From CATQHB01 sp965262595 (lineage in GTDB: Bacteria > Chloroflexota > Dehalococcoidia > Lucifugimonadales > UBA3495), in the NCBI GenBank assembly GCA_965262595.1, contig OZ253548.1, positions 682,001-746,000 of the forward strand: a DNA stretch of 64,000 bases, written 5' to 3'. This document shows positions 43,891-52,946 of this stretch, piece by piece. Under the pieces are notes generated by a model, which was given only the letters and a program-made list of their open reading frames with translations, had not been told where the DNA came from and made no database searches. Both the position numbers and the translations under genes were made by a program. The number at the start of each line of letters is the position of its first letter. The first letter of the stretch is position 1.

Positions 43891-44667
43891 TTGGGAAATA
43901 TTACTGCGGTAACCTTCGACTTGTGGCAAACGCTGCTGCTCGACCGCCCTGAAGTTGGTCGGATCCGTACTCAGGCACGGCTGGACGGAACCCGGTCCGC
44001 CCTGATTAAAGTCGGGGAACGGCACACAATGGAACGGGTTGAAGAGGCCTACCGCAACTGCGTTCGTCAATGTCAAGAAAACCGAAGGCAGCTTTTTGAC
44101 ATCAGTTTTCGCGAACAGGTGGAGCTATTTGTCAACGGCATAAGTCCCGGATTGGTAGCCCGCCTGCCGGAATCGACCTTTCAGCAAATCCTGTCGGCCT
44201 ACGGCGATTCGTTCTTTGCCTACCCGCCATCTCCTCACCCCGATGGGGTCCAGGTATTGAGGAGCTTACGGGATATGGGACTTGGTATTGGCCTGATTTC
44301 CAACACCGCCATGACCCCCGGAGTGGCCTTTCGGCGCTTTTTGGCAGAGCACGGATTGCTGGAGTATTTTGACGCATTGACCTTCTCTGATGAAGTGAGG
44401 ATAGCGAAACCCTCCTGCGAGATTTTCCATTTGACCTTGCGGCAACTAAATGCCACGCCTCCCCAAGCCGTCCACGTCGGCGACCAGGTATTAACCGACA
44501 TTGCGGGCGCAAAGGAATGCGGACTAAAGACTGTCTGGATTGAAGGCTTTTACGAAAGGCCCGACCTCAACGACCCAAAAACCGAACCGGACATCGCAGT
44601 TAGGGAGCTGAGCCTGACCGTATCGGCAATTAGAGCTTTGGCGGGTGACCTTCCACCTAACTCTTAG
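43891..44667 (+). CDS. HAD superfamily hydrolase
   Basis: A 258-residue HAD-like phosphatase. Motif I is V-T-F-D-L-W-Q-T-L (T-V/I-F-D-x-x-x-T/V with the second Asp changed to Trp-Gln), motif II G-L-I-S-N-T, motif III V-R-I-A-K-P-S, motif IV H-V-G-D-Q-V-L-T-D. The nucleophile Asp is at about residue 9. The D-x-D second Asp, normally the acid/base, is W-Q here, as in haloacid dehalogenase/REG-2 like members. A helical cap lies between motifs I and II. TTG start. It is not a trehalose phosphatase by sequence, although trehalose-phosphate synthase follows 830 bases later. Confidence 0.82.
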   Translation: MGNITAVTFDLWQTLLLDRPEVGRIRTQARLDGTRSALIKVGERHTMERVEEAYRNCVRQCQENRRQLFDISFREQVELFVNGISPGLVARLPESTFQQILSAYGDSFFAYPPSPHPDGVQVLRSLRDMGLGIGLISNTAMTPGVAFRRFLAEHGLLEYFDALTFSDEVRIAKPSCEIFHLTLRQLNATPPQAVHVGDQVLTDIAGAKECGLKTVWIEGFYERPDLNDPKTEPDIAVRELSLTVSAIRALAGDLPPNS

Positions 44668-45500
44668 GCCGGAAGGACGGGTTCAGTTGGGACAGGAGTT
44701 TCCGAGCCTAATCACCCCCAATATTCTTACTGCAATTGAGCGAATGCATATTGAGCTGCTGCGTTTTCTTCCGGCAGTATTTCGGCTTTAGCGGAAGCGG
44801 TCGGATGCGGTGTAGGACTGAAGCATTCACCAGGCTTTTGGCCGCGTGTCCGGAGCTTCAGTTTGTATCACCAACCCATAAACCTGACTCCGGCAGAACT
44901 AATGCCGCTTCTTTCCACTAATAGGGCAAGCCTGATTCGCCACCCTCCGGCGAGTCGATGTAGGAGATAGGCTTATGCCGCTGCCTACCTTTCGTCACCA
45001 ACCACACCTTTACGCCAGGGAAAAAGCTTTCCGTAACGGCCCGTTGAATCTCCAGTGAGTATGGTCTTTCAGTGTGGTTCAAGGATCGAACCTTCGGCAA
45101 GATTTGGCGAATTGGACCGAACGCCTGCTTTATAGCAGCGCCCACGACCTTCTTTACCTGGCAACGACTACGGATTAGACCGCGGCCATGTCGGACAGTT
45201 GGCGGAGGCCCCACCATGCTAACCGCACTGTTTCTTACTGAATTTATCCGGCGAAGAGTGACATTTGACCCTTTGCCCTGCCCTGGAAACCGCCGCCCGA
45301 TCACCTATCGTCCGAGGCCGGTTTGCTTGACAAGGCCCATACCTTAACCTAATCTGGAGTTGAAGCTTGGTGTCCTTTGCCTTTCTCGCCACTGAAAGCC
45401 GTCGGGGCGGTATTCTGTGGCTGGCTTCAAAGGCGAATTCGGATGCTGACGGTCGGGAAGGGGAAAGGAATGAGAGCTGGCCACTGGTCCGGAGCCTGGA
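44668..45500. other. Long intergenic region, 833 bases, no gene identified
   Basis: Between the HAD gene and otsA, both plus strand. The longest frame is on the minus strand (44918-45304, 128 codons); it has no ribosome site and no family I recognise, though its last about 60 codons have a protein-like composition and could be a relic. No tRNA, known RNA motif or tandem repeat was seen. The otsA ribosome site is at its right edge. Confidence 0.5.
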
Positions 45501-47003
45501 ATGGCTGATCTCAATCAGCTTTGCGACAGTTTGCTTAGCCGACGGTCGCTGATTCTAGCCAGCAATCGGGGGCCGGTGGAACATCAAATGACCCCGGACG
45601 GACGGCCGGAAGCGAGGCGGAGCGGCGGGGGCATAGTGACTGCGCTTAATTCCCTGACGCAAGCCGCCGAGTTTACCTGGATTGCCAGCGCAATGGGCGA
45701 GGGCGACCGGCTGGTTTCGGTCAAAAATGCCGATTCCGACTACAAATCCCCGCTGCCCGGCCACAAGATTAACCTTCGCTACGTTGTTACTCCACGACGG
45801 GTTTATCACAAGTATTACAACATCCTTTGCAATCCCCTGCTTTGGTTCTTGCAGCATTATATGTGGAACCCGCCTTACAATCCCAATGTGGATGCCAGTG
45901 TTCATGATGCCTGGCAAAGCGGATATCTGCCGGTAAATCAGGCCTTTGCCCGGCAAATTGTGGAACAAGCGGACAAAAACGACCGACCGCCGGTTATAAT
46001 CGGTCATGATTATCATCTGTATATGTTGCCCGAATATTTGCGCCAGGAAATTCCCGACGCTTTCATTCAGCACTTTATTCACATACCATGGCCCACATCG
46101 CGCTACTGGCAGATGATACCTTCTTATATCACGCGCCAGATCTGCGACTCCTTGTCTCGCGCTGATATCCTAGGCTTCCAAACGAACCAGGACCGCCGGA
46201 GTTTTTTGGATACAGTGGATGAGTTTATTCGGGATGCGTCGGTGGATCGTGGGGCGAATACGGTTCGGCGCGGCGCCCATACGGCACGGGTCCAGGTTTA
46301 CCCAATCTCAATTAACGTGCCGGAAGTCCAACGAATTGCCAACTCACCTCGGGCTTTGGAGTACGAAGAAAAACTTCGCGCCATGTGCGGCGGCGTCCCT
46401 GAGGGTGTCGTTATCGTGCGCATTGACCGGGCCGAACCCAACAAGAACGTGGTGAGGGGCTTCCGCGCTTTCGAGCTGCTCTTAACCCAGCACCCGGAGT
46501 TGATCGGCAAAGTCAATTTTTTGGCCTTCCTGGTGCCTTCAAGGACCCACATTCGCCAGTATCAAAGATATATGGATGAAATTCAGCAGGTCGTGTCGCA
46601 GATCAATCAAAAGTTTTCGGCCGAGGGTTGGCAACCGATAACGACCTTTATCGAGAATAATTACACCCAGGCCATCGCGGGAATGAAGCTCTATGATGTA
46701 CTGCTGGTTAACACTATTATTGAGGGAATGAATCTGGTAGCCAAAGAAGGCCCGGTGGTCAATACCCAGGACGGGGTGTTGATTCTATCCGAAAGCAGCG
46801 GAGCCTACCCCCAACTTGCGGAGGGAGCCTTGCCGGTATCGCCGACCGACATTGAAGGTACGATGGAAGCGCTCTACCAGGCAATCCTGATGTCGCCGGA
46901 AGAACGCCGCCAACGAGCCCAGGTAATGGTTGAGGCGATAAACCGGGAGGATATTAACCACTGGATTTGCCGGCAACTGGAAGACATCGGCAGCCTGGTT
47001 TAG
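45501..47003 (+). CDS. otsA: Trehalose-6-phosphate synthase (GT20)
   Basis: A 500-residue glycosyltransferase of family 20 that makes trehalose 6-phosphate from UDP-glucose and glucose 6-phosphate. It has S-N-R-G-P near the N terminus, R-R-S-G-G-G-I-V (G-G-G loop), W-N-P-P-Y, I-I-G-H-D-Y-H-L-Y-M-L-P, H-I-P-W-P-T-S-R-Y, the nucleotide-binding R-I-D-R-A-E-P-N-K-N and the C-terminal E-G-M-N-L-V-A-K-E. No otsB phosphatase is adjacent. Trehalose serves osmotic or desiccation tolerance. GGAGCCTG precedes ATG 45501. Confidence 0.9.
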   Translation: MADLNQLCDSLLSRRSLILASNRGPVEHQMTPDGRPEARRSGGGIVTALNSLTQAAEFTWIASAMGEGDRLVSVKNADSDYKSPLPGHKINLRYVVTPRRVYHKYYNILCNPLLWFLQHYMWNPPYNPNVDASVHDAWQSGYLPVNQAFARQIVEQADKNDRPPVIIGHDYHLYMLPEYLRQEIPDAFIQHFIHIPWPTSRYWQMIPSYITRQICDSLSRADILGFQTNQDRRSFLDTVDEFIRDASVDRGANTVRRGAHTARVQVYPISINVPEVQRIANSPRALEYEEKLRAMCGGVPEGVVIVRIDRAEPNKNVVRGFRAFELLLTQHPELIGKVNFLAFLVPSRTHIRQYQRYMDEIQQVVSQINQKFSAEGWQPITTFIENNYTQAIAGMKLYDVLLVNTIIEGMNLVAKEGPVVNTQDGVLILSESSGAYPQLAEGALPVSPTDIEGTMEALYQAILMSPEERRQRAQVMVEAINREDINHWICRQLEDIGSLV

Positions 47004-47213
47004 AAAGACTCTCAATTCATTGCAAGACAATCTGCCGGCGCAATTGAGTGTGTTGCAGATGGGGAGACCTGGCGGTTTTTGTCGCCATAGAATATAACTG
47101 CCCCCATTGGAATGTATCTAAATGTGCTGCCGGAACGAAAATCCATGCTGCACTTCCATCATTGAGCAATCACGTTGGGCCAGGGAAGTCGCCCGGCATT
47201 TAGGAGAACATAG

Positions 47214-47792
47214 TTGTTAGACGACCCATTTTATGGTCAGCTACCGGACGGAGAACGCCCGGATATCATGCTCTACATCTTTCCCCACTTACTGGAATTT
47301 GTGGCGATAGACCTGCGAGACGACCGCTCTGAAGTCTGGTTGTTGAATACAGCCGAGATTTTCAACGAGGTATTCTTCGACGGTCTGGAGATAGAGTTTT
47401 CCAAGACGCTGCGGGAAGGGAGCGAGTTTCCCTTCGCCCATATGATTAATCTGCCCTTGCAGTTTGATGAAGTTGTACGCGGTGTCGCCATGTCGGCTAT
47501 CCTGGAAAGGCTGGGCGTTGACCCTGACGATGAGGAAGAACTGCCCACGGTGATCGTTTTCATCATCAGCAGCGGGGCTATGGCGATGCATTCCGAACGC
47601 CTGGTAACCAGCTTCCGGGATCTGATGCAATCCTATCCAGGAAACGCGGACACGTCCGATTGGGAAAGCGTGCTTGCCCGTCTGGTTTCCGAGGAAAACG
47701 ACGTCCTGCAGAAGTTGAGTCATCAGGAGTTGTCCGAGGCAATGCGGGACGATTCTCCCGATTACTTTACCCTCTGGGAAAACCGCAATTAA
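47214..47792 (+). CDS. Unidentified acidic protein, 192 residues
   Basis: I do not recognise this protein. It is strongly acidic (many Asp/Glu, for example D-P-D-D-E-E-E), has no membrane segment and alternates strands and helices: M-L-Y-I-F-P-H-L-L-E-F-V-A-I-D-L, then a hydrophobic V-I-V-F-I-I-S-S-G-A-M-A-M-H (about 112-125) and a helical tail. AGGAGA six bases before TTG 47214 and regular codon use support a real gene. It lies between otsA and a YfcE-like gene on the same strand. Confidence 0.7.
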   Translation: MLDDPFYGQLPDGERPDIMLYIFPHLLEFVAIDLRDDRSEVWLLNTAEIFNEVFFDGLEIEFSKTLREGSEFPFAHMINLPLQFDEVVRGVAMSAILERLGVDPDDEEELPTVIVFIISSGAMAMHSERLVTSFRDLMQSYPGNADTSDWESVLARLVSEENDVLQKLSHQELSEAMRDDSPDYFTLWENRN

Positions 47793-47870
47793 CCGGCGTC
47801 GCAAGGGACTCAATCTTCCTAGAGCTGCATATACCCTTTTGCGATCAAATAAAACGCCGTTCAAAGCAAC

Positions 47871-48455
47871 ATGAAGCAAATAGGACTGGTTTCCGATACT
47901 CACTCTGCCGGTAGCGGGCGCGACCTCCCGGACTTGGTTCTTGAAGCGCTGGCCGGGGTTGACTTGATACTACACTGTGGGGACCTGGAGTGTCTGGGAC
48001 TCCTGGATTATCTGGAGCAGGTGGCTCCCGTCCTGGCGGTTCGTGGATACGAAGACCCTACCGAGCCGGGCGACCGGTTGGCCCAGACCACCAGAGTAGT
48101 AAAAGTAGAGGAAATTAGCATCGGGATGGTCCACGACATTCAGTGGCCCACGCCCCGAATAGCAACCAGCCCGGATGGTACCAGCCTGGTTCTTCCCGAA
48201 ACCGGCGCCGAGCAGCTTCTATCTCGAAAGTTCGGCCAGCCGGTCGATGCAGTAGTCTTTGGCGACACCCACGAGGAATTAATCTGCAACTATGAAGGTA
48301 AACTGTTGATTAACCCCGGCAGTCCTACCTATCCCGGAAGGAGGCATCGGCCCGGCTCCCTGGGAACCCTGGCCCGTTTAAAGGTAACCGGCCGCGCCGT
48401 GGAAGTCGAGATGATTGACCTGGAGGTTTTCAGGCGGAACCAAGTCCGAAGTTAG
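47871..48455 (+). CDS. YfcE/MJ0936-like phosphoesterase with altered metal site
   Basis: A 194-residue calcineurin-like protein. D9 and H11 (S-D-T-H), D38 (C-G-D), H88 and H134 are in place, but the G-N of the usual G-N-C/H-D reads G59-Y60, and the G-H-T-H motif reads G131-D132-T-H134. Thus two metal ligands are changed, one His to Asp and one Asn to Tyr. Family members split phosphodiesters with two metal ions; activity here may be altered. The end L-L-I-N-P-G-S-P-T is conserved. Last plus-strand gene before the pyrophosphatase gene, which converges with it. Confidence 0.85.
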   Translation: MKQIGLVSDTHSAGSGRDLPDLVLEALAGVDLILHCGDLECLGLLDYLEQVAPVLAVRGYEDPTEPGDRLAQTTRVVKVEEISIGMVHDIQWPTPRIATSPDGTSLVLPETGAEQLLSRKFGQPVDAVVFGDTHEELICNYEGKLLINPGSPTYPGRRHRPGSLGTLARLKVTGRAVEVEMIDLEVFRRNQVRS

Positions 48456-48493
48456 CTCGCATATCATACGAATAAAGTATCTAGGAAGAGAAA

Positions 48494-48522
48494 GGGGCGG
48501 GGTATTAAAAGTACCCCGCCCC
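48494..48522 (-). terminator. Intrinsic terminator of hppA
   Basis: GGGGCGGGGTA (48494-48504) and TACCCCGCCCC (48512-48522), with a seven-base loop. On the minus strand the stem is followed by TTTCTCTT, matching the end of hppA 30 bases upstream; it also separates that gene from the converging YfcE-like gene. Confidence 0.85.
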
Positions 48523-48551
48523 AGCCATTATCCGCTAACTAAACTGTCTGA

Positions 48552-50672
48552 TTAGCCTACCAAATTGATTAGCGCGGGCACTTCCTTGAATACCGGCGCA
48601 AATACGAGCGAGATAATTGCCATTAGCTTGATCAGGATATTCAGGGATGGGCCCGAGGTGTCTTTGAACGGGTCACCTACCACATCGCCCTCCACCGCCG
48701 CTTTGTGGGCGTCGGAACCCTTTCCACCAAAATTACCCAACTCGACGTACTTTTTGGCGTTGTCCCAGGAGCCACCGGCGCTGGCCATCATTATTGCCAG
48801 CATGAACCCGGAAGAAACCGCTCCAATCAGCAGACCGCCCAGCGCCGCCTCACCCAGAATGAAGCCGGCGGCCAGGGGAGCGACAACAGCCATAACGCCG
48901 GGCAGAATCATTTCACGCAGCGCGCTTCGGGTGCTGATGTCAACACAGCGGGCAGAGTCCGGCTTCGCATTCCCTTCCATCAAACCGGGAATCTCCCGAA
49001 ATTGACGCCGAACCTCGTCAACAATGCCTTGGGCCGCGCGGCCCACCGCCTGCATCGTCATCGCCGAGAAAATGAAGGGCAGCATCGCCCCAATGATCAC
49101 GCCCACCAGAATCTGGGGTTGCAGCAAGTTTATGCCGGCTCCACCGGCGCTCAGCCTACCATTTGGGCTTAGCTCGATTAGCCCCGAGCTTACCGAATAA
49201 GCCGCCAGCAAAGCCAGCGCAGTCAGGGCCGCCGAGCCGATGGCAAAACCCTTGCCGGTAGCGGCGGTAGTATTACCGAGCGCGTCCAAAGCATCGGTTC
49301 GCTCTCTAACCTCGGGGTCTAAATGAGCCTGCTCGGCGATGCCTCCCGCGTTGTCGGCCACCGGCCCGTAGGCGTCGGTCGCCAGAGTAATGCCCAGCGT
49401 AGAAAGTAAACCAACACCGGCCAGGGCAACCCCGTAGAATCCGGCGAACCAATAGGCCAATAGTATGGCAGTGGATATGCAAATAACCGGAATAAGAGTG
49501 CTATGCATTCCGGTTGCTATTCCGCCGATGATGACCGTAGCCGCTCCGGTTTGCGACGCCTCAGAAACTCGTTGGGTCGGCTTGTAACTATAGGAGGTGT
49601 AGTATTCGGTAGCCAATCCGATAATTGTACCGGCCACCAGACCGGCTACCACGCAGCCGAACCAGGACCAATTCCCGGTTACGGTGAGAGTTAGCAGCGC
49701 GGCAAAAACAATCAACAGTCCGCCGGCAGTAAAGATGCCATACCGAAGGGACCAAAGCAAACGTTCAAAGTCCGCCTGCTCGCCACTGCGCACCACGAAA
49801 GTTCCCAGGATAGCGGCGAAAATTCCGGCTCCGGCTAACCACATAGGAAATAACGCCTGCGAGGCGGAAAAGTCGAAGCTTCCGGTGACACCTACCGCCA
49901 GGGCAACCGCCCCGGCCGAGAGCGCCACGGCAGAAATTATACTGCCCACATAGGACTCAAACAGGTCGGCCCCCATACCGGCCACATCTCCCACGTTATC
50001 TCCCACGTTGTCGGCGATAACGCCTGGGTTGCGGGGATCATCTTCCGGAATTCCAGCCTCAATTTTTCCTACCAGGTCGGAACCTACGTCGGCGGCCTTG
50101 GTGAAAATACCCCCGCCAACACGGGCAAAGAGGGCAACGGAACTCGCTCCAAAACCAAATCCGGCCACCGCGCTGATGTTCTGGAAGACCAGGTAGAGGA
50201 TCGTAACACCCAACAGTCCGATACCCACCACGGTTATACCCATCACCGTGCCACTGGAGAAAGCCACGCGCAAAGCCGGATTCAGTCCGCGCATGGCGGC
50301 GGCGGCAGTGCGGACGTTTGCCCGTACCGCTACGTTCATTCCTATAAACCCGGCCAGGCCGGAGCAGATGGTGCCGGCCAAATAGGATATCGCGGTAGCG
50401 GGCACCCCCAGATTATGGGTAAACAAGGTATAATCCAGCACCCCTAATACGATCGTAACAATCACTACCAGCGGGAGCAGGGCCAGGTATTCCCGGCGCA
50501 AAAACGCCGATGCTCCGATCCGGATGGCGTCTCCTATTTCGGTCATTGCCTCGTTGCCCTTATCTGCGCCGACAACTCGGAAGGCCATTATCGCGGCGAA
50601 GATTAGGGCAATCAGCCCGGCAACAATCGGAAAACCGATAAGAATAAGCAGACCTGAGGACTCCATTACCAT
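48552..50672 (-). CDS. hppA: Membrane-bound ion-pumping pyrophosphatase, K+-dependent type
   Basis: A 706-residue integral membrane protein with about 16 helices that couples pyrophosphate hydrolysis to H+ or Na+ export. The substrate motif D-V-G-S-D-L-V-G-K-I-E and the D-N-V-G-D-N-V-G-D-V-A-G-M-G-A-D-L repeats are present, as is the matching D-N-A-G-G-I and late D-N-A-K-K. The K+ determinant region reads G-N-T-T-A-A-T-G-K-G with Ala where K+-independent enzymes have Lys, so it should need K+. Whether it pumps H+ or Na+ I cannot tell. GAGGTGAATTA precedes ATG 50672. Confidence 0.94.
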   Translation of the reverse strand: MVMESSGLLILIGFPIVAGLIALIFAAIMAFRVVGADKGNEAMTEIGDAIRIGASAFLRREYLALLPLVVIVTIVLGVLDYTLFTHNLGVPATAISYLAGTICSGLAGFIGMNVAVRANVRTAAAAMRGLNPALRVAFSSGTVMGITVVGIGLLGVTILYLVFQNISAVAGFGFGASSVALFARVGGGIFTKAADVGSDLVGKIEAGIPEDDPRNPGVIADNVGDNVGDVAGMGADLFESYVGSIISAVALSAGAVALAVGVTGSFDFSASQALFPMWLAGAGIFAAILGTFVVRSGEQADFERLLWSLRYGIFTAGGLLIVFAALLTLTVTGNWSWFGCVVAGLVAGTIIGLATEYYTSYSYKPTQRVSEASQTGAATVIIGGIATGMHSTLIPVICISTAILLAYWFAGFYGVALAGVGLLSTLGITLATDAYGPVADNAGGIAEQAHLDPEVRERTDALDALGNTTAATGKGFAIGSAALTALALLAAYSVSSGLIELSPNGRLSAGGAGINLLQPQILVGVIIGAMLPFIFSAMTMQAVGRAAQGIVDEVRRQFREIPGLMEGNAKPDSARCVDISTRSALREMILPGVMAVVAPLAAGFILGEAALGGLLIGAVSSGFMLAIMMASAGGSWDNAKKYVELGNFGGKGSDAHKAAVEGDVVGDPFKDTSGPSLNILIKLMAIISLVFAPVFKEVPALINLVG

Positions 50673-50706
50673 TAATTCACCTCTATCTTCAGCGGATGCC
50701 CGATTT

Positions 50707-50758
50707 GGAGCGTTGGAAAGTTATCATATACCCCTAACAGTGTCAACTTGAACGCTCC
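50707..50758 (-). promoter_or_regulatory. Inverted repeat around a possible hppA promoter
   Basis: GGAGCGTT at 50707-50714 and AACGCTCC at 50751-50758 are exact complements, 36 bases apart. Between them, on the minus strand, lies TTGACA (50746-50741), but no -10 hexamer fits at 17 bases (TAACTT), and TATGAT/TGATAA lie closer than normal. It could be an operator flanking the hppA promoter. Confidence 0.4.
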
Positions 50759-50954
50759 AGCTCGCAGAGTCCCGTAATGTTCACCGCCCAGTCATACTTT
50801 CACTCACCCGGATACCCCCACGGTAATCACGCTTGAAACTCCAGGCCTCGAATTGGCCCTGTTGATTCCGGCGCCCTTGCCGTGATTCCGGAGAAATACG
50901 GTATCCAGAAAATCCCTGTGATTGGCGAATTGTCCTTCAGTCTGACTATGTGGA

Positions 50955-50972
50955 TTCCGGCCCTCACCGGAA
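50955..50972. repeat. Short hairpin resembling a dispersed palindromic element
   Basis: TTCCGG-CCCTCA-CCGGAA, embedded in GGATTCCGG...CCGGAAAGACGA. This resembles in layout the widespread GGATTCCCG/CGGGAATGACGA palindromes found between genes in many bacteria. Only one clear copy is seen here, so the assignment is tentative. Confidence 0.3.
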
Positions 50973-51120
50973 AGACGAACCCCGGGTACATTGGCCGCCC
51001 AAGGCGATTGCCCGGTGGCACTCCCCTCTCGGTTACCCTAAGTTGAGCAGCAAGCAAATATGATAGAGTAGGATCAAAATTGATAATTCAGAGTGACCGG
51101 GAAGGTTGCGGCGAGGATGT

Positions 51121-51894
51121 ATGAAAGTCGAACAACTATTTGACCTGGCCGGCAAGGTAGCAATTGTGACCGGCGGCAACGGGGGACTAGGGCTTGGTAT
51201 GGCGCTCGGATTGGCCGGAGCCGGGGCCAACATAGTGGTAGCCGCCCGCAACACCGAAAAAACCGCCGCAGCCGTGGAGCAAATCGGGGCGTTGGGCGTA
51301 GAGGCTCGCGGACTAACCGTTGACGTGGCGCAGGAATCGGAGATTCAACGGATGGTGTCGGAGTCCGTTAACGCCTTTGGCCGGGTGGACATCTTGATCA
51401 ATAACGCCGGCATGGTGGTACGCAAGAATCCCCACGAAATCTCAGCTGAAGAATGGGACCAGGTACACAACGTCAACCTTCGCGCTGCATTCCTGGCCTC
51501 CAGGGAAGTATATCCCCAAATGCAGAAACAAGGCGGCGGCAAGATAATCAGTATCGGCTCAATGTATTCCATCTTCGGCGGAGGCGGCAGCGGCGCTCCC
51601 TATTCATCCAGCAAGGGCGGCGTCGTGCAGTTATCCAAGAGTTTGGCCGTGGCTTGGGCCGGCGACAACATACAATCCAATGCCATTCTACCAGGCTGGT
51701 TTATGACCGAATTAACCTCGGACATTCCGGTAAACCAGCCGGAGCGGTATCAAATGATCAGCCGCCGCATTCCCACCGGGCGCTGGGGCGAAGTCGAAGA
51801 ATTGCAAGGCGCGGTTGTCTTTCTGGCAAGCCGGGCCTCGGACTACATTACCGGCGCCGTGCTGACGGTGGACGGCGGCTATTCGGTTATGTAA
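51121..51894 (+). CDS. SDR family oxidoreductase
   Basis: A 257-residue classical SDR. T-G-G-N-G-G-L-G-L-G is at 16-25, the A-A-R-N strand suggests NADP, N-N-A-G is at about 88, the catalytic Ser lies in I-G-S-M-Y-S and Y-S-S-S-K supplies Tyr and Lys. It ends Y-I-T-G-A-V-L-T-V-D-G-G-Y. Related proteins act on gluconate or 3-oxoacyl substrates; the H-E-I-S-A-E-E-W and I-L-P-G-W-F-M-T-E segments resemble 2-deoxygluconate/gluconate dehydrogenases. Start ATG 51121 preceded by GAGG; ATG-less frame upstream to 51106 is not needed. Confidence 0.88.
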   Translation: MKVEQLFDLAGKVAIVTGGNGGLGLGMALGLAGAGANIVVAARNTEKTAAAVEQIGALGVEARGLTVDVAQESEIQRMVSESVNAFGRVDILINNAGMVVRKNPHEISAEEWDQVHNVNLRAAFLASREVYPQMQKQGGGKIISIGSMYSIFGGGGSGAPYSSSKGGVVQLSKSLAVAWAGDNIQSNAILPGWFMTELTSDIPVNQPERYQMISRRIPTGRWGEVEELQGAVVFLASRASDYITGAVLTVDGGYSVM

Positions 51895-51969
51895 ACCCAA
51901 GAGCAGGCACCCAAACCTTGCCGGCTTCCGTCGTCCCAGGAACCGGTCATTTGCAGTTCCTTGGGCCTG

Positions 51970-52845
51970 CTAGCCCAATTGCTCTAAAGCCTGCCGGGAA
52001 AGCATCATTTTTACCGGGCTAATCGGGCGGAAAGTCCGCGAAACCCTTACGTCGCCGGCTAAACTGCAGAGAGTATAGGCATCGTAAGGGGCCAGGCCTT
52101 TCTCCTTTACCAGGAAATCTACCATATCCCGCACCGCCTGCTTTAATGCCGGAGCCAGCTCGTTTCCGTAGGACAGGACTACGAAATGCTCCGGCGTCAA
52201 GGCCCGGGGACTGCCGATGCCCATTCCCTTTTCCACGGTCACTCTAATATGCGTGTCGGCGGAACATTCTGCTCCGGTTCCGGCAACGGCCCCGTCACCA
52301 ACCAGGGCATGGCAATCGCCCATGGCCAGCAGCCCGCCCGGCACAAATACCGGCATATAGATAGTGCTGCCCGCTACCAGTTCCTTCATATCAATGTCGC
52401 CGCCGTAGGGGCCGCTGTCGCTGGCAGTGTTCTGAACGTAGGTCGGCGTAGTAGCCACCAACCCCATTGAGGGCATCATTGGCAGCTTGAGTCCGCTGGG
52501 GAGCTTCACATGGTTACCCTCGAATTCCATGATTGTCGGGTACCCTTCGGTGAACTCTTCCTCAAGAAACCCGCGACCCGGCATGACCATGTGGGTCGCC
52601 CCTTCCTTGGGCGTAATGCTAATGAAATCGACTTTCAGCGCATCCCCGGGTTCCGCGCCGTTGACGTAAATCGGGCCGGTGGCGGGGCCTTTCAGGGCCT
52701 TGGCATCCAGGGCCGCCGGCTCCCGCAGGCCCTCAAAGGCATCCCACGTTTCCACCATCATCTCTTCGCCGGAGTCGATAGTGATCGCCGGTTCGCTCTG
52801 CGGGTCCAAGAAATAGATGCGATTTTCCCGACTAAGATGTTTCAT
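51970..52845 (-). CDS. Acetamidase/formamidase family protein
   Basis: A 291-residue cytoplasmic enzyme of the FmdA/AmdA family, which hydrolyses short amides to ammonia and the acid. Conserved are G-P-A-T-G-P-I-Y-V-N-G-A-E-P-G-D-A-L-K-V, M-P-S-M-G-L-V-A-T-T-P, G-G-D-I-D-M-K-E-L-V-A-G-S-T-I-Y-M-P-V-F-V-P-G-G-L-L-A-M-G-D-C-H-A-L-V-G-D-G (abbreviated by position, about 150-190) with the family's Glu/Cys region, and D-A-Y-T-L-C-S-L-A-G-D. Shorter than fungal AmdA, like many bacterial members. AAAGAGGTTTGAA precedes the ATG. Confidence 0.88.
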   Translation of the reverse strand: MKHLSRENRIYFLDPQSEPAITIDSGEEMMVETWDAFEGLREPAALDAKALKGPATGPIYVNGAEPGDALKVDFISITPKEGATHMVMPGRGFLEEEFTEGYPTIMEFEGNHVKLPSGLKLPMMPSMGLVATTPTYVQNTASDSGPYGGDIDMKELVAGSTIYMPVFVPGGLLAMGDCHALVGDGAVAGTGAECSADTHIRVTVEKGMGIGSPRALTPEHFVVLSYGNELAPALKQAVRDMVDFLVKEKGLAPYDAYTLCSLAGDVRVSRTFRPISPVKMMLSRQALEQLG

Positions 52846-52946
52846 TTCAAACCTCTTTTAGATTGACCGGCTCCGGTTTATGATGCCCCGGATGGTCGAG
52901 AGTCCCGGCCCTAACGAAGAACGACCCGGGAGGGTGATCCGGGGGT

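Larger units (their letters stand above)
50673..51120. other. Divergent intergenic region, 448 bases
   Basis: Between hppA (minus) and an SDR gene (plus). No coding frame of substance. It contains the inverted repeat 50707-50758 around a promoter-like stretch and a short hairpin 50955-50972, both listed. The final bases supply the SDR ribosome site GAGGATGT. Confidence 0.55.

Noticed and set aside
43891..44667. HAD gene as trehalose-6-phosphate phosphatase OtsB
   Set aside because: Its motifs are of the REG-2/haloacid type and it is separated from otsA by 833 bases.
45072..45110. GGTTCAAGGATCGAACC-like stretch as part of a tRNA
   Set aside because: No acceptor stem, anticodon arm or correct spacing can be built around it.
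44918..45304. 128-codon minus-strand frame
   Set aside because: No ribosome site and no family; the first half has poor composition. Mentioned only as a possible relic.
50827..51057. 76-codon minus-strand frame
   Set aside because: It spans a palindrome-like element and has no ribosome site; likely non-coding.
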